NCBI RefSeq assembly: GCF_010389155.1
Contig: NC_057767.1
Coordinates: forward strand, 24,563,723 to 24,627,722
Length of the DNA: 64,000 nt
Reading direction: 5' to 3'
Origin: Erigeron canadensis
Taxonomy: Eukaryota > Streptophyta > Magnoliopsida > Asterales > Asteraceae
Shown here: positions 45,354 through 57,382 of the stretch, in pieces
Numbering within the stretch: position 1 is the first letter of the stretch
Layout of the letters: each line of letters begins with the position of its first letter
Made by a program: the position numbers and the translations under genes
Notes under the pieces: generated by a model
Database searches by the model: none
Told to the model about the DNA's origin: nothing
Seen by the model: only the letters and a program-made list of their open reading frames with translations

Positions 45354-46698
45354 TCATACTAGTCGGTTAGCAATTTCATTACGAAAATTTGTCATATATT
45401 GAGTGCTTTGAGTACCCCATTGTGTTCCATCCACTTCTTCTTCTGCATTTTCTTCTAGTTGTTCTTGAACTTGCTCTTCAGACTGTACTTCGCTATTAGC
45501 TAAAATATCTTCTTCCAAAAATAATTGATCGTGAATTTTCCATTTTCTAATATAATTATGGATCGCAAAACAAGCAATTACCATGTTTCGTTGTGTTGAA
45601 AACTTGTAAGGAGCCATTTTACTTAAGATCGGAAATCTGTTTTTCAAGACACCATAAGAACGTTCAATGACATTTCTAAGTTGCGCATGTGCATGATTGA
45701 ACTTTTCTTCCTTAGTTAAAGCACGTCGGCGTTTAAAATCCGCTAACCAATATCTTGTATTGCGAAAAGGAGCTAAGAACCCACGAGTGTTTGCATATGC
45801 AGCATCACACAAATAATATTTATCTACAAAGAATGAAAGCATTAAAGTAAAGCATAAATATTTTGATACGTATAGAAAAATACTATAGTAGATGCTCATA
45901 TTGATAAGACATACTAGGGGGAGGAAATGGGAAACCAGAAGTCGGGTTAAATACAACTTCCGTTAATATTCTAGAATCATGTGCAATTCCTTCCCATCCA
46001 GCCCAAACAAACGTAAATATCATGTTGAAATCGCATATTGCTAATACATTTTGATAGCACCGACCTCCTCCTCGTCCTCGATAAGCGGTTTGTTGGTTAA
46101 TAGGCACAATGGCATGCACAAGAGTTCCTTCTAGCGCGCCAATTGCCCCCTTTATTAAAGGAAAAATAAAATAATGGTTAACTATAAATCTTATTCTTTT
46201 GAGGAAAACTATAGAGATTTAATATACCGGAAATATATCTCTTAATCTTCTTTGTCGATTTGACATATTTGAGGTGGAATCAATAGGTGTTGGTCGTATG
46301 ATCTCTTTTGCGAATTCCATCATTCCTGGTAAGACCTCATGAAAACAACTATGTATAGTCTCCGTAGAATGTTGAAATCTCCGTTTCAATGCTCTAATAC
46401 GATCATTTTGTCCTATAACAGTTAAAAAAATTGCCATTTTTTCTTCGACAGTTATATAGCGACTATCTTGCAACCAACTTCTTTCCTTGAAATGATCGCA
46501 TAAACTGATAAATGCATCACGAGAGAGACGTAACATTTCTTGACATTGTGTATTGGACCCCGTTAATAGCTCTAGTGTATAGGCATGCCCACTTAATGCC
46601 GAATTGTTATCCTTTATCCTTTCTATCCTTGTATTATATCTTCGTCTCACAAACCAAAATAGGAGAACCAAAAATAACATTTCTTCTTCGAGATCCAT
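45354..46698 (-). CDS. PIF/Harbinger transposase (HARBI1-like nuclease)
   Basis: Three exons, 46228-46698, 45915-46149 and 45354-45823, joined in frame at GT-AG sites. The start is placed at MDLEEEM; an ATG 16 codons upstream (46746) is less likely. Signature parts in order: helical N-terminal region (RFQHSTETIHSCFHEVL), GAIGALEGT, YRGRGGGRCYQNVLA, GWEGIAHDSRIL with the second catalytic Asp, YYLCDAAY, RNVIERSYGVLK with the catalytic Glu. The first catalytic Asp, normally in G-A-I-D-G-T, is Glu here (codon GAA). The frame is otherwise open for about 391 codons, with an acidic C-terminal tail. Known members cut and paste at TTA/TAA sites together with the Myb-like partner. The D-to-E change probably lowers or removes activity. 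Confidence 0.85.
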
Positions 46699-47015
46699 AA
46701 CCTTACAAATAACAAACGAGAGTTTTAGTGCAGCAAGAATCCACATTTAACTTTAAACATGAGAAACAAATAATAATACACTTTAAACACATTGGAAACC
46801 ATGACAAACATCTAATTGAAAACATTAAAAAAAAAAGATACCATGAGTTTTAACAGAAACAAAACACATCTAGACCATGTCAAACACATTCCTAATTCCT
46901 ACAACATGGTCCTTACGTACGACAAATTAACTGATTACAAAGCAAGTGCATAGACTCTTCTAAAACGAGAATCACGAAACCAACTATACGACCTTCCTAA
47001 ACAAGCAAACTACCA

Positions 47016-48062
47016 TCAAACTAGGCAGTACATTTCCCACATAAATCCCTTACTACCACCGACCAGTCTAACCCAATTAGTACGCTTATCGGCATTCATC
47101 TTCATCCAAGCTTGCGTATAATGATCATTTGGCTCGCAAAAAATTGCGAGTGCAACATCATACAACGGATCAGTATCTTCCCACCCAATCTCATTCAACT
47201 TTTTAAGACAATCATCAAATGTAGGAACCTCAAATTTCTGATCCTTTAAATGATGTTTTCCAGCCATTATCTTCAAAACGCCAATTATTTCTTCTTCAAC
47301 GATCGCCATCATTTCTTTACCCTTCTTCTTTTTATCAAGCTTAGGTTTGGGATGAGGATTGAGGTGTCGAGGATTGAGATGTCGAGGATTGAGATGCTGT
47401 AGAAAACGGTTGGGGTGTATATTCAAGAATATCCAGATCTTGTTCTTCTTCATTGACAATAGGCTCAACCACATGAGGTTCATCCCTGGGCAATGGTTCA
47501 TTCGAGCTCGGACCCCAACTTTTTATCCCCGTAGCCATTGCTCCATCAAAAAGTTTTGCACAAAGATCAGGAAATGGTAATGTTGTGTTTCTCAAAGATG
47601 GTAATGTTGTGTTTCTCAAAGATTCCACGTGTTTATTTTTCTGCAGTCAATAGAACATATAACTACACACGTACATGGATATCAAAACCAAGGGAAAGGA
47701 TATAAAATAATTAAGAAAGTGACCTTCATTTCCATCTCCCATTCCTCGTCGGTTAGATTAAACATGTTAGTAGATGAATCGTAAACATTCCCAGTTTTGT
47801 TTCTTAGTAGTAACCATGCTTCATATTTCCCCTTGAGATAGTCATAATGGTTTTTCATTTGCTTACGGTCAACAATCAAGTTATGGCTGTCTTTAAGGAC
47901 ATCCGACACAGTTTTCCATGAAATTGTTTTCAAACTTCCACCTTCTCACCCGTTAACAGATATCTCATGGATGCAAGCCTCGAGAAACGTTTTCACCACA
48001 TTCAAGTTTTTCCAACTAACTCTAATTCGTTTTGATTTGTGGGTCTCACCAGTTTGATCCAT
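47016..48062 (-). pseudogene. Harbinger Myb/SANT-like protein (ORF1), broken
   Basis: Starts at 48062 (MDQTGETHKSKRIR). SWKNLNVVKTFLEACIHE and then ISWKTVSDVLKDSHN, QMKNHYDYLKGKYEAW and NLTDEEWEME are a Myb/SANT-like DNA-binding domain of the type paired with PIF transposases. A TGA near 47949 interrupts it. After an intron the segment FPDLCAKLFDGAMATG (about 47570) is typical of the family. The frame changes near 47350, and the C-terminal part ends at 47016. Two small coding repeats occur: a 24-bp duplication at 47577-47624 and an 18-bp one around 47358-47395. It would normally recognise element ends and help import the transposase. Confidence 0.75.
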
Positions 48063-48505
48063 ACCTAACACTATAAAAGCCCACATGACCCTCAATTAAG
48101 CATTCTATGTTATAAACATTACTCATAAGTTTAACAGTTTACAATACTAACATAAAGCATGTCAAATAAATATATATGAATTATTACATGTTGAAAGCAT
48201 TAAAACCATTTTAATTAAATTGATAATTTGTTGCATACATGATGTAACTCTAAAAAGCTAAAGAACAAATAAAATTGATTACAATTTGATCGATCAATTT
48301 ATTAAGAGAAGACCACATAATAAATCAAGAAGACATTAAAATAACACATATTAGAAAAATACCAATTGTTAAAAAAAAAAGGAGGAAACCGTACATTGGT
48401 TAACTTGATTAGATGGTGAAGAATGTTGGGGAGATAATGACAACTCTGGATATATATATAGAGATAATTAAACTCATATAACTATTCTAAAAGGTTTAAT
48501 TTGGC

Positions 48506-48587
48506 GCCATACATATTTATCAAGTTTACCGCCAAATGATTTTAATGCCATACATATTTATCAAGTTTACCGCCAAATGATTTTAAT
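48506..48587. repeat. 41-bp direct repeat inside the Harbinger element
   Basis: Two exact copies starting GCCATACATATTTATCAAG, in the subterminal region before the right end of the element. Confidence 0.95.
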
Positions 48588-48863
48588 GATCGTGGGAGGT
48601 GGGATGGGAATATTAGGAAGTGGATAGTGGGATAGTTATCAAGGATAATTATGTAAATTATCAATTAGCTGTACTTTTTAATTAAGTGGTGACTTATTAG
48701 ATAAGTCCTAAACAAACATGATTTACAACTTAGGCAATTAAGATTAAGTCATGCCTTATGGATTAAGTGGTTATCAAACACCACCTAAAAGTTACATTTT
48801 TTTGAACAGATTAGTATTATTACATATACTAAATCTATGGGCTAACATATTGTTATAAATATA

Positions 48864-49113
48864 CTGTCCCACTAAATATGTCTTAGTTTGAATATTCAAA
48901 GTCTTCTTTTTTAAACTTCGACCTTAAATATTTTGATTTGTGTTATATAATATTTGATGAAAATTGTACCATTAAAAATATATTTAAAACTCAATCAATT
49001 CATACAACTTTAATCAAATATTATATAACACAAATCAAAATATTTAAAATCAAAGTTTATAAAAGAAGACTTTGAATATTCAAAATAAGACACATTTAGT
49101 GAGACAGATGGAG
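48864..49113. mobile_element. Stowaway-like MITE, 250 bp
   Basis: An almost complete palindrome: CTGTCCCACTAAATATGTCT at the left, and at the right the reverse complement of CTCCATCTGTCTCACTAAAT. Arms run about 100 bp and the flank is TA on both sides (48862-48863, 49114-49115). TA duplication and the CTCC...GTC end fit the Stowaway/mariner type. The left tip has lost about six bases. Confidence 0.8.
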
Positions 49114-49293
49114 TATAATTTTTAAATGGAACTTTACGAACCAAACACATGTTACTTCATATGGTTTATTTCACGACTTTTGTCATGAATATATTTTAAG
49201 TTTTGTTTAGCATATAATTCTTATATATACCCGTATATATACGGGTCTAAAATCTAGTAACGTAATCTAAATGACATAAATACAACTCTAATT

Positions 49294-49385
49294 ATTTAGA
49301 TATGTTAATCCTAACATTTTTGATACACGTATTTATTTTTATTTAGATATGTTAATCCTAACATTTTTGATACACGTATTTATTT
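49294..49385. repeat. 47-bp tandem duplication
   Basis: ATTTAGATATGTTAATCCTA and the following bases occur twice, at 49294 and 49341, just downstream of TNL-E. Confidence 0.9.
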
Positions 49386-49440
49386 GAATAACCTCGCGTG
49401 AATATATACATCTCGTGATCACTAAGTCACATGGTATGCA

Positions 49441-52400
49441 TCACTTTGACCAATAAACCAACACTGACTTTTGTTGATGACTCTTAAAACTCACATTTAT
49501 ATATCGGAATTTCGGGAGGTCCAGGGTCCCTCCCTGCCTCTCTGATGTTCCGCCCATGACAGTATCAAGCTTGTATGAAGACGCCATCAGTTTGGAGTGC
49601 GAGTACCTGGCTAAGTTCCAAAGTCTGCCCATGCTCTCAAGTTGATATGAGATGTTGAAAATGTTGGGTAAGTTCAGAAGTTCATATGAGATGTTCAGAA
49701 TGTTAGGACAAAATTGCATGTAAAGTTTTTCAAGAGACGCTAACTTGCATATCATATTCCATGGGAGGCTCTTCAAACGGAAGCATCGATTTAGATCTAA
49801 CTCTTTCAAATTGTGGAGGCAACCAATAGAGCCATCCAACTCCTTCAAATTATGACATCCCTCTAGATTTAAAGTGACAAGTTTTTGGAGGCAGCCAATA
49901 GAGCCATCCAACTCTTCCAAATTTCTACAACCACGCAATTGAAGGACCTCAAGATTCTCAAGTCCAATAAAACTCCCTGTTTTGGTTAGTCCATTCAAAT
50001 CGAGAACTAGAATCCGTAGCTTGTTAAGACACTGAAGATTTACACAAGTAGTACTATAAATACATTAACGTAGAATATTGTAACTTAACTCCATTTTTAA
50101 ATTCTTATTTTGAAAAGTATGCAAATATAAATCAAAACTTAAGAGGCAAAATAAATAAATAAATAAAACGTGTTAACCATGTACTTTAAAGTTAAATTTT
50201 GCTAACCATACCTGTTAGAATATACAAAAGAATATATATATATATATGTGTGTGTGTTGTAATGTTCATATACATATATATGCATGTGTGTAAAAAGTAT
50301 AAAGAAAAACATAAGAAAAGGTTTTGATGTTGATATTTATAGTGAGATGTGATGGTTAGCAAGTTGTGAGAAATACTATGAACTGGATGATGATATTAAT
50401 ATAAGCTTTGTTATATGAATTTGCTTCCAATATTATAAAAGACTAAATTTCAACTACTAATTAAACTATGTTCATTAATATTGTTTTGGTTATATATATT
50501 GAGGTTCTCTATTTAATCAATGGACCCCTTGGCAGAGGCAGAAACAGAATTTCACGTTGAGGGGGCTCAGCCGTATTTCTTTCCCTATCGTTGTATACAA
50601 TATAATGTGAAAGGCATAACCATTTAATAAAATGTTAGTAAAATACAATTTTATTGCGATGGTTAACTTTTATGTACCGAATGTAAAGGTTTTACTTGAA
50701 CTGTTATGGCTAGAATTCAAACATTTATAAATTGGGGGTGACTTGTTTCAAAAAGACTTTTGTATTAGTTGGCTATGAGCTAGCCTTGCAATGGAAAACA
50801 GAAATAGTTGGCGGGGGCTAAGCACCCCCAGTCCCCCTACTAGCTCCAACCCTGCCCCTTGGTTTCTAATGATTGATCATACGTACCTTGGGTTCTCCTT
50901 CCCAAATTACTTCCAGTTTGCTTAGGAACAACTTAATCACCAACACATTTCCCATATCAAACTTGTCGAGAGATTTGAAAGGGAACCCTTGCCACTCCAA
51001 GTATTTCAAATGTTTGAAACACAAGGGAGATATTATTTCATCATTTGAAAAGGAACACTTCATGAGCAACTTTATGAACCGCAGGTTACTCATCTTCTTA
51101 AAAACATCTACTTGCAGAGTTACATCTTCATTTGAATCAGAACAGTCCAAATAAATGCTTCTAATAGAATCAGTTCCCTATACAATGAAGGAGAGAATTA
51201 TATATAATGATTGAACACCAAACCGCGTCTTAGGTTGTATACTGAGCCAAATTTTTTGTTAAACCCCACCATCCCCCCCAAGCATTGGAAGGTGGCCAAT
51301 ATGTTTCAATGAACTACATACATATATGTTAGATACATTTATATAATAATATCATATAGTCAGGGATATCATACCGAACAATCTCTCAATACACGAACCA
51401 CATCCTTACCCATCAATCTAGAACGTTGTCCGGGATCATCCTCATTTTCTTGGCGGACCACTTCTCTACCCATATCCCTAATAATTACATGCATCGTCAA
51501 TCGAATCTTATCTTCTTTTACTAGATATCTATCAATTAGATCTTGAATTTCAATATCTGGGAAGCATTCATTGTCTTCATCCTGTAATACTTTGATGACT
51601 AAATCCCGATTCATTCCATCAAAGAAACATGCGATATCTAAAAATAACTTCTTGGCTTTTGGACTCAGTGAATCATAGCCCACTTGAAGCTTCTTTTGAA
51701 CATCTTCGTGGGGAATTCTTCGTAGTTTCTCCAATAATCTAGGCCATTTTTTGCTTTCATGACTTTTAAAATAGCGACCCCAAACCTCAAGGACTAAAGG
51801 AACCCCTCCAGAAAGATACAATAGTTCATCTACAAACTCCTCGTCGGCAGACTGTCCTTCTTCATATGCCAGCCCAGTGAAAAGTTCGTAAGATTCCCAT
51901 AAATTTAACAGCTCCATATTGTAGGAGGTGTACTTTTTTAGGCCACAAAGGGACTGTTTATTTGTTGTCGTCACAAGTATTCTGCTTCCCCAACCAAAGG
52001 AGGCAGGATCGTGAATACCCAATGCTTGCAACTGCTCATACTTATCAACATCATCAAGTACCAAAAGAACCTTTCGATTGCTTACAAATTTTCTTATTTT
52101 TGAAGAAGCTGAAACGTTGTGAATCTGATGATCATCTTTGGTAAACCGAGAAATGACATCCTTTTGCAAATCAACCTTCCAATTTGGACCTTTATGCTTG
52201 TAATAGCGGATATCTTCGATAAAGCAATTGGCGTCAAAATCTGGAACAACTTTATCAAACACGGCCTTGACAAGAGTTGTTTTACCTGACCCGCTCATTC
52301 CAAGAACTGCAGTAATTGAAGGGTCAGGGTTTCCCAACCTTAACTCTAAAACTAAATCATTTGCACGTCGTTCAATCCCAACTGGGTGGTCTGCATCAGA

Positions 52401-53715
52401 TAGCTCCACTGGGAGTCTCAACTTCCCAAGCCTATTTGCAATTTTACTTACAAACTCCTCTTCGTTCTCCCTGCAAATGTACATATGGAAAAAAAATTCT
52501 ACAATTCATTTGAGTGTGTAATTCAGTCCTTGTACCAGTGATGTAAAACCTGGGCTAGTACTCGATCGGATTCCGTGGGTAAAACTTGGCAGCTCATCCG
52601 AAACTCTGGTGACTTGATTAAACATTTTTTTTTGTGAAACTTTAAGTATCATGTTTATTTTTCTAAACAATTAAGTTTGAACTTCAAGTGTTATGATAAA
52701 GTTTCCAATGTTTGAAGTTTTCAGCCTATCTCTAATGTTCTACATACATGTATTTTCAAAAATTCTAATTCTTCTATATGAAATCCGAATCCAGGTACCC
52801 AACGAGTCTGAGTTTCCAAAAAAACTCGTGACTCCTCTCTCACCGAGTCGAGTCACGAGTTTCCCAATCTTTCTGAAATAAGAAAAGAAATGGAGAAACT
52901 TACCAAGTTTCGAAACAATAACCAGCCAGGTTACCTACGTATTCAAGGGCATGCTTCCATTTCTCAACCCTCTCGTCATCCACGTTGTTGTGATGATGAG
53001 CTTGGAAAGCTTGCACGAAAGAACCATGTTGTTGACTTTGTACCTGAGATGGATTTATTTTATAAAAGATGGGAACAACTCTTCTCCTGTTCATCAATTT
53101 GGAGATGAAATCCATTATGAGGACCAACTCATCAAGGCACTTTTCAGAAAAAAGGTATTCCATAGAGAATGCCACAACAAAGATCCAAGACTCTTCAATA
53201 GCCTTCAACAGCTCGGATGTCTCATGTTGTCCTGCAGAGAGAGCAGTGTGGTCGAATACATCAAAATCGTGGCGTAGGAGGGCTCCCTTGAGGTGACTTA
53301 CAAAGCTTTTGCCGATATCTTCGTTCGAATAACTCAAAAACACATCATGTTTCGGCCTTTTAGAACCACGAAAGGGTTCATCGTCATCAGCATCATCATA
53401 ACGAAAATAATCTTCATCCCTTTGCTTCTTGTAAGGAACCAGAGATAACGATAAGGATAGATCCATTCCAATGGTCGTTTTACCTGGCCCTCTGATTCCA
53501 AGAGCTGTTGTAATGGAAGAATCAGGATCAGACGACCTTAACTTGGAAATTAAATCTTTCGTTTGTGGTTCAATTCCAACAGGGTGGTCTGCATCAAATA
53601 GCTCTACTGGAAGTTTCGGCCATTTACAGATTCGAAAGGGTTCATCATAACAAGAATAATCTTCATTTCTTTTCCTCTTGTAGGGTACGGAAGATAACGA
53701 TGAGGATGGATCCAT
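49441..53715 (-). CDS. TNL-E: TIR-NB-ARC-LRR receptor with an N-terminal P-loop leader
   Basis: Exons 52904-53715, 51375-52470, 50887-51177 and 49441-50031 are all in frame, giving about 929 aa. The leader (residues 1-83) begins MDPSSSLSSVP and continues with LPVELFDADHPVGIEP and GIRGPGKTT, a shortened copy of the NB start, before a second MDLSLSLSLV at residue 84. Translation could start at either Met. TIR from about residue 123: KHDVFLSYSNED, FVSHL, and KCLDEL with the catalytic Glu. NB-ARC: GMSGSGKTT near 328, LLVLDDVD, ILVTTTNK, GGVPL, FLDIACFF, MHV at 51486-51494 instead of MHD. The LRR part has about five short repeats, two of them nearly identical (EELDGSIGCLQKL and KELDGSIGCLHNL), and ends VYWSK. 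Head to head with TN2. The receptor role is from the family. Confidence 0.85.
53473..53619 (-). other. P-loop leader segment of TNL-E
   Basis: Codes for LPKL-type start, VELFDADHPVGIEP, TKDLISKLR and GIRGPGKTT, matching the first part of the NB exon of the same gene (51375-52470) up to the P-loop. It lies in frame before the TIR domain. Related segments lie in front of TNL-A (about 1060-1196), TNL-B (23756-23910) and TNL-C (31735-31857). In A and C the part after KLRLV, including the P-loop, is deleted. Confidence 0.8.
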
Positions 53716-53797
53716 ATTTTTCAGTTCACAAAGAAGTTTGAAAGAACTATATAATTCTATGAAATTGGAAAATAAGATAGGGAAGTTGATGGAAGTT

Positions 53798-54013
53798 TTT
53801 TTTTTTTTGTGAACTGGCGACTTTCAATTTTTTGGGGGCCTGAAGTCACGACAATTAATAGAGGTAAACCCTGCCCCCTCAGATCTGAACCTGAATATTC
53901 TAGACCAAGCCAAGGACCTCCAAATATCTCTCAAAGTGTTGCCATGGGGTTTCGAACCTGGGACATAAATGTCACAACGCAAGGTACCAACCACTGGACT
54001 ACTTGTTAGATAT
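53798..54013 (-). mobile_element. tRNA-derived SINE in the TNL-E upstream region
   Basis: A 216-bp insertion flanked by an exact 16-bp target duplication (GAAGTTGATGGAAGTT at 53782-53797 and 54014-54029). On the minus strand it opens with an A box (TAGTCCAGTGGTTGG), has a perfect B box (GGTTCGAAACC), a non-tRNA body with GGGGGCAGGGTTTACC, and an A-rich tail (the T run at 53798-53808). The clear duplication and intact tail mean it is young. It lies 70 bp upstream of the TNL-E start. Confidence 0.92.
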
Positions 54014-54029
54014 GAAGTTGATGGAAGTT

Positions 54030-54744
54030 GTGTGTTGTTTGTTGGGACTTGGGAGGAAAATCAAAGGAAAATGATGAAAAAGGGTGTTAGATTGTATATT
54101 GCTTTTAAAAAGTCATTAAAATATCATGCCACTTTCCTATGATTGGATATTGCTTTTAAAAAGTACTCGTATTATACTAGTGTTACCGCAATCAATTAAG
54201 TTAATGTTTTTGAAGCACTATTAGACGACCATACTAATTTTGATCTTGATAAAACCATAAAACCGTGTCATTATTGGCTCTACGGGTTAAAAGTTTTCGA
54301 TAAACCATTATCAAGACCCACATTCGACGTGTAAAGGGGAACGTCCAACGTGGGAAACTTTCAACTTTAAGTATGAAGATTGGTATTTTATGTTTAACTT
54401 TAATTTCGTAGTCATAGTGGTGGAAAAAGAAATTTGGACTTTTTTATTGACTCTCTGTATTATCCATTCTTTTCTTGATGTATGATTTGAGATATATGTA
54501 TTCAGAATTTTCGATTCATATTAATATTATTGATGATCATATGACTATTCTTTCATATTAATCCTGCTTGTAAAAAGTCAACTTAGTTCATGGTGTTATA
54601 TTAGATTATTTTTTTCAGTTAGTCACCAAATTTGTTCCTAAAAACTGTACTTTGATATTAACTCTTGATAAAAGTAATTACTACACATCCTGGTAATATA
54701 TCAGATTTCTTTCAGTTTGTCACCAAATTTGTACTTGTTTTTTC
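54030..54744. promoter_or_regulatory. Divergent promoter region between TNL-E and TN2
   Basis: Contains GATGATCATATGAC near 54532, W-box cores (TTGACT near 54449, reverse near 54576), and two copies of a CAGTT(A/T)GTCACCAAATTTGT segment (about 54617 and 54715). The equivalent in TN1 is single. With the SINE removed, the two divergent starts are about 0.8 kb apart. Confidence 0.5.
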
Positions 54745-55362
54745 ATGGAACCAATCCAGCAAACATTTCGGTATGACGTGTTCATAAGTTTCAGAGGTGA
54801 AGATACCCGAAACTACTTCACAAGCCACCTCTATGCGACTCTTAATCGCCACAATTTTGATGTATTCCATGATACCTCCCTCCCAAGAGGACTTGGTATT
54901 TCCCCCCAATTAACGAGAGCTATCAAGGAATCTAAAATCTTCCTTGTAGTATTCTCACCCAACTATGCAGAATCTAAATGGTGCCTTGACGAGCTATCCC
55001 AGATGATACAATGTGTGCACCTCAACTCACAACGGATTGTTCTTCCTGTATTTTTGGACGTCAAAAAATCCGATGTTGGCACGCAACAAGGCTCTTATAG
55101 AGTACCATTTACAAATCACGATAAGAAATTCGAGCAGGGGAGGGTTCAGAAATGGAGAGCCGCTCTACAAGAGGCAGGACAACTGCCAGGGTTGCACCTG
55201 CAAGATGATGCCAATGGGTAAAACCTTCCATTCCTTTTTAACCATTTACTGTCATTGATCCTCATCATTTTTCCCGTATATAGAATAATGTAAATTAAAA
55301 TTATCAGGGATGAAAAACAGTTATTGGATGAAAAACAGTTATTGGAGAAGATGCAGATGTAG
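54745..55362 (+). CDS. TN2: TIR protein, truncated after the intron
   Basis: Exon 1 (54745-55217) codes for a canonical TIR domain closely similar to TN1: RYDVFISFRGEDTR, FTSHLY, and SKWCLDEL with the catalytic Glu. The donor and the acceptor (exon 2 from 55308) match TN1 in position and phase. In exon 2 an 18-bp duplication (DEKQLL twice) and a frame-changing deletion are followed by TAG at 55360-55362. The predicted protein is therefore about 175 aa, TIR only. TIR-only proteins are known to be active in plants as NAD-cleaving enzymes, so this may still be functional. The TIR exon shows no damage, which favours continued use, but the age of the stop is unknown. Confidence 0.75.
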
Positions 55363-56084
55363 CATACCTGCACCCAGTTGTTGGAATACAACCTCGTATG
55401 GAAGAAGTGATGTCATTGTTAAACGGAAGTTGTGAGGATGATGTTCGTGTCCTTGCAATTTCCGGCCCTGTAGGAATAGGAAAGATGGAAATTACAAAAG
55501 CTACATACAATCACCTTGCAATACACTTCAAAGTCGAGTACTGTTGTTTTCTTCCGAATGTAAAGGCCTTTTATGGAGGAGTGCCAAATGGGAAGGTTGA
55601 TCTGCAGAAGATGATGATCTCAAATCTGCGAAATGATGAGAATTACATACGCATAGATAGCGATTACCAGGGAATTAAAATGATTGAGAGGTTGATAAAG
55701 CATCAGAAGGTCCTTCTGGTTCTTGATGATGTTGACAACGATGAGCAGCTGAAGATATTAGGCATGGATCGAGCAATTTTTGGTCCTGGAAGTAGAATAA
55801 TTGTAACCACAAGAGATGGCTCTGTTACAGGTCGACTTAAACCAGATGCAACATATGAGCCGCAGATGCTGGATGAAAGCGAGTCCACGGAAGTGTTTTG
55901 CTTGACTGCATTTGGTCAAAAACACCCAAAGGAGGGGTATGAGGAGGTGTCAAGAGAAGCAATCCGTTGGGGATCCGGATGTCCCGGAGTTCTAAAAGAC
56001 ACGGCTGCTCGTTTAAGATGCTTTCAAAGTGTACAACAATGGGAAAGGGCACTGAAAGGTTTGATGCATAACTCCACATGGTGA
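55363..56084 (+). pseudogene. Former NB part of TN2
   Basis: Open frame from ATG 55398 to the stop at 56084, closely similar to the NB part of TN1 and ending NSTW. It is out of frame with exon 1 because of the deletion just upstream. The P-loop reads GPVGIGKME: the Thr that coordinates Mg/ATP is Met. Kinase-2 LLVLDDVD and GSRIIVTTRD are kept. It could only be made from an alternative acceptor or start. Confidence 0.75.
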
Positions 56085-57382
56085 TTGATACTGCAACACT
56101 TTCCTTATAAAAGATCAAGAAAATCAATGGACGCATATTGTTAATGTTGTTGATATCCTTCCAGGTGTATCAGAGCTATCACTTTAATCAATGGTTACTT
56201 TTGTGGTTCAAGAACAAACAAGATATTTGAAAATGTCAATCTACCACTGGTTGGACAATTTTTGCATGTCACATATGATTCTGGTTTACTGTCCTCTCTT
56301 TCTTTAGGTGTGTTAGTCGAATTTCCATTTCTATTTTTTATACAAATTTATTTGACAGGTTAATAATATGTTTCTTCCATCTAGACGACTACGAACCATC
56401 CATCTCAAGCAACCACAAACAAATAAGCTTAGTCATAAACAACTGATGTAAAAACCCAAAAAAGCCTGATCATAACACATTAGTTACATGCATAGCACAT
56501 CTCTCAAACCCATACATTACGCATCCGTGTGCTCTTATAATCTTGTAAAATTGTAAGTCAGGCTGCAACTAGTTGCAGTTCATTATGTTATATCAGAGGT
56601 AGCATGATGGATGGGTTAGACTTGTTTGATAACGGGTCAAAGTGGGTGATTTCCTTCTTCCAAGTTAAGATGGTTTTCGTTGATGTGGCAACATTATGGT
56701 CATAATCATTATTTTTTAATTAAAAATGAAAATAAGTACATGGGCTGAAATCTGGATTATTCACTCAAAAAGGTGTAGAGTACTGCATTATAACACTTCA
56801 ACTTTGACCCAATTTAAACACCCGTTTGACCTGATGTGAATTATAACACTTCAACTGTTGTCATTAACATTGTGACTAAACTGGATATAGCGTGTACATA
56901 ATTAGTAATTTACAATAGTGTGATCAAAAATATAAGTAGTGAAGGCGTAGAGCATCTATAGATATGAAAAATCCCACCGAAAACCAGGGAGCTGAAGACA
57001 CACCAGCAAAAGACGCAATATATGGAAAGGTGCGGTACTCACTCAAATAATGTTTATCGATATCATAGTGTGTGGACAGTATTCAACAAAAGATTGTATT
57101 TTACAATCTTTCCACATACCTCCATCACAACAAACGATTCTTCTCTTTCGCCCACCACAATAAACAGGAACTTGATACTAAACTTCACACTAGACATCCC
57201 ATTTTAAGAAATGCCGCTAGACTACTTTCTTCATAATTAACAATGTATCTCCGTGACCACTCCATATACCCATTCCTCATCTCATAAATTTCCATGCATT
57301 TGGGATGATAATCGCCTGCATAAGAAGCAAATAACAAACAACCACGGGATTTCTGTGGTTGTATCAGGTGGATGCTCTACAT
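56085..57382. other. TN2 3' region and spacer
   Basis: 56085-56720 matches the DNA behind TN1 (26155-26840). The rest is AT-rich without a recognised gene. Confidence 0.55.

Larger units (their letters stand above)
44895..48785 (-). mobile_element. PIF/Harbinger DNA transposon, 3.9 kb, full length
   Basis: Flanked by the 3-bp duplication TAA (44892-44894 and 48786-48788). The ends are inverted: GGGCGTCTTTGTTAA against GGTGGTGTTTGATAA. It encodes both proteins of this superfamily on the minus strand, a DDE transposase and a Myb/SANT-like DNA-binding protein. Both are damaged or altered, so this copy is probably not autonomous. Confidence 0.9.
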
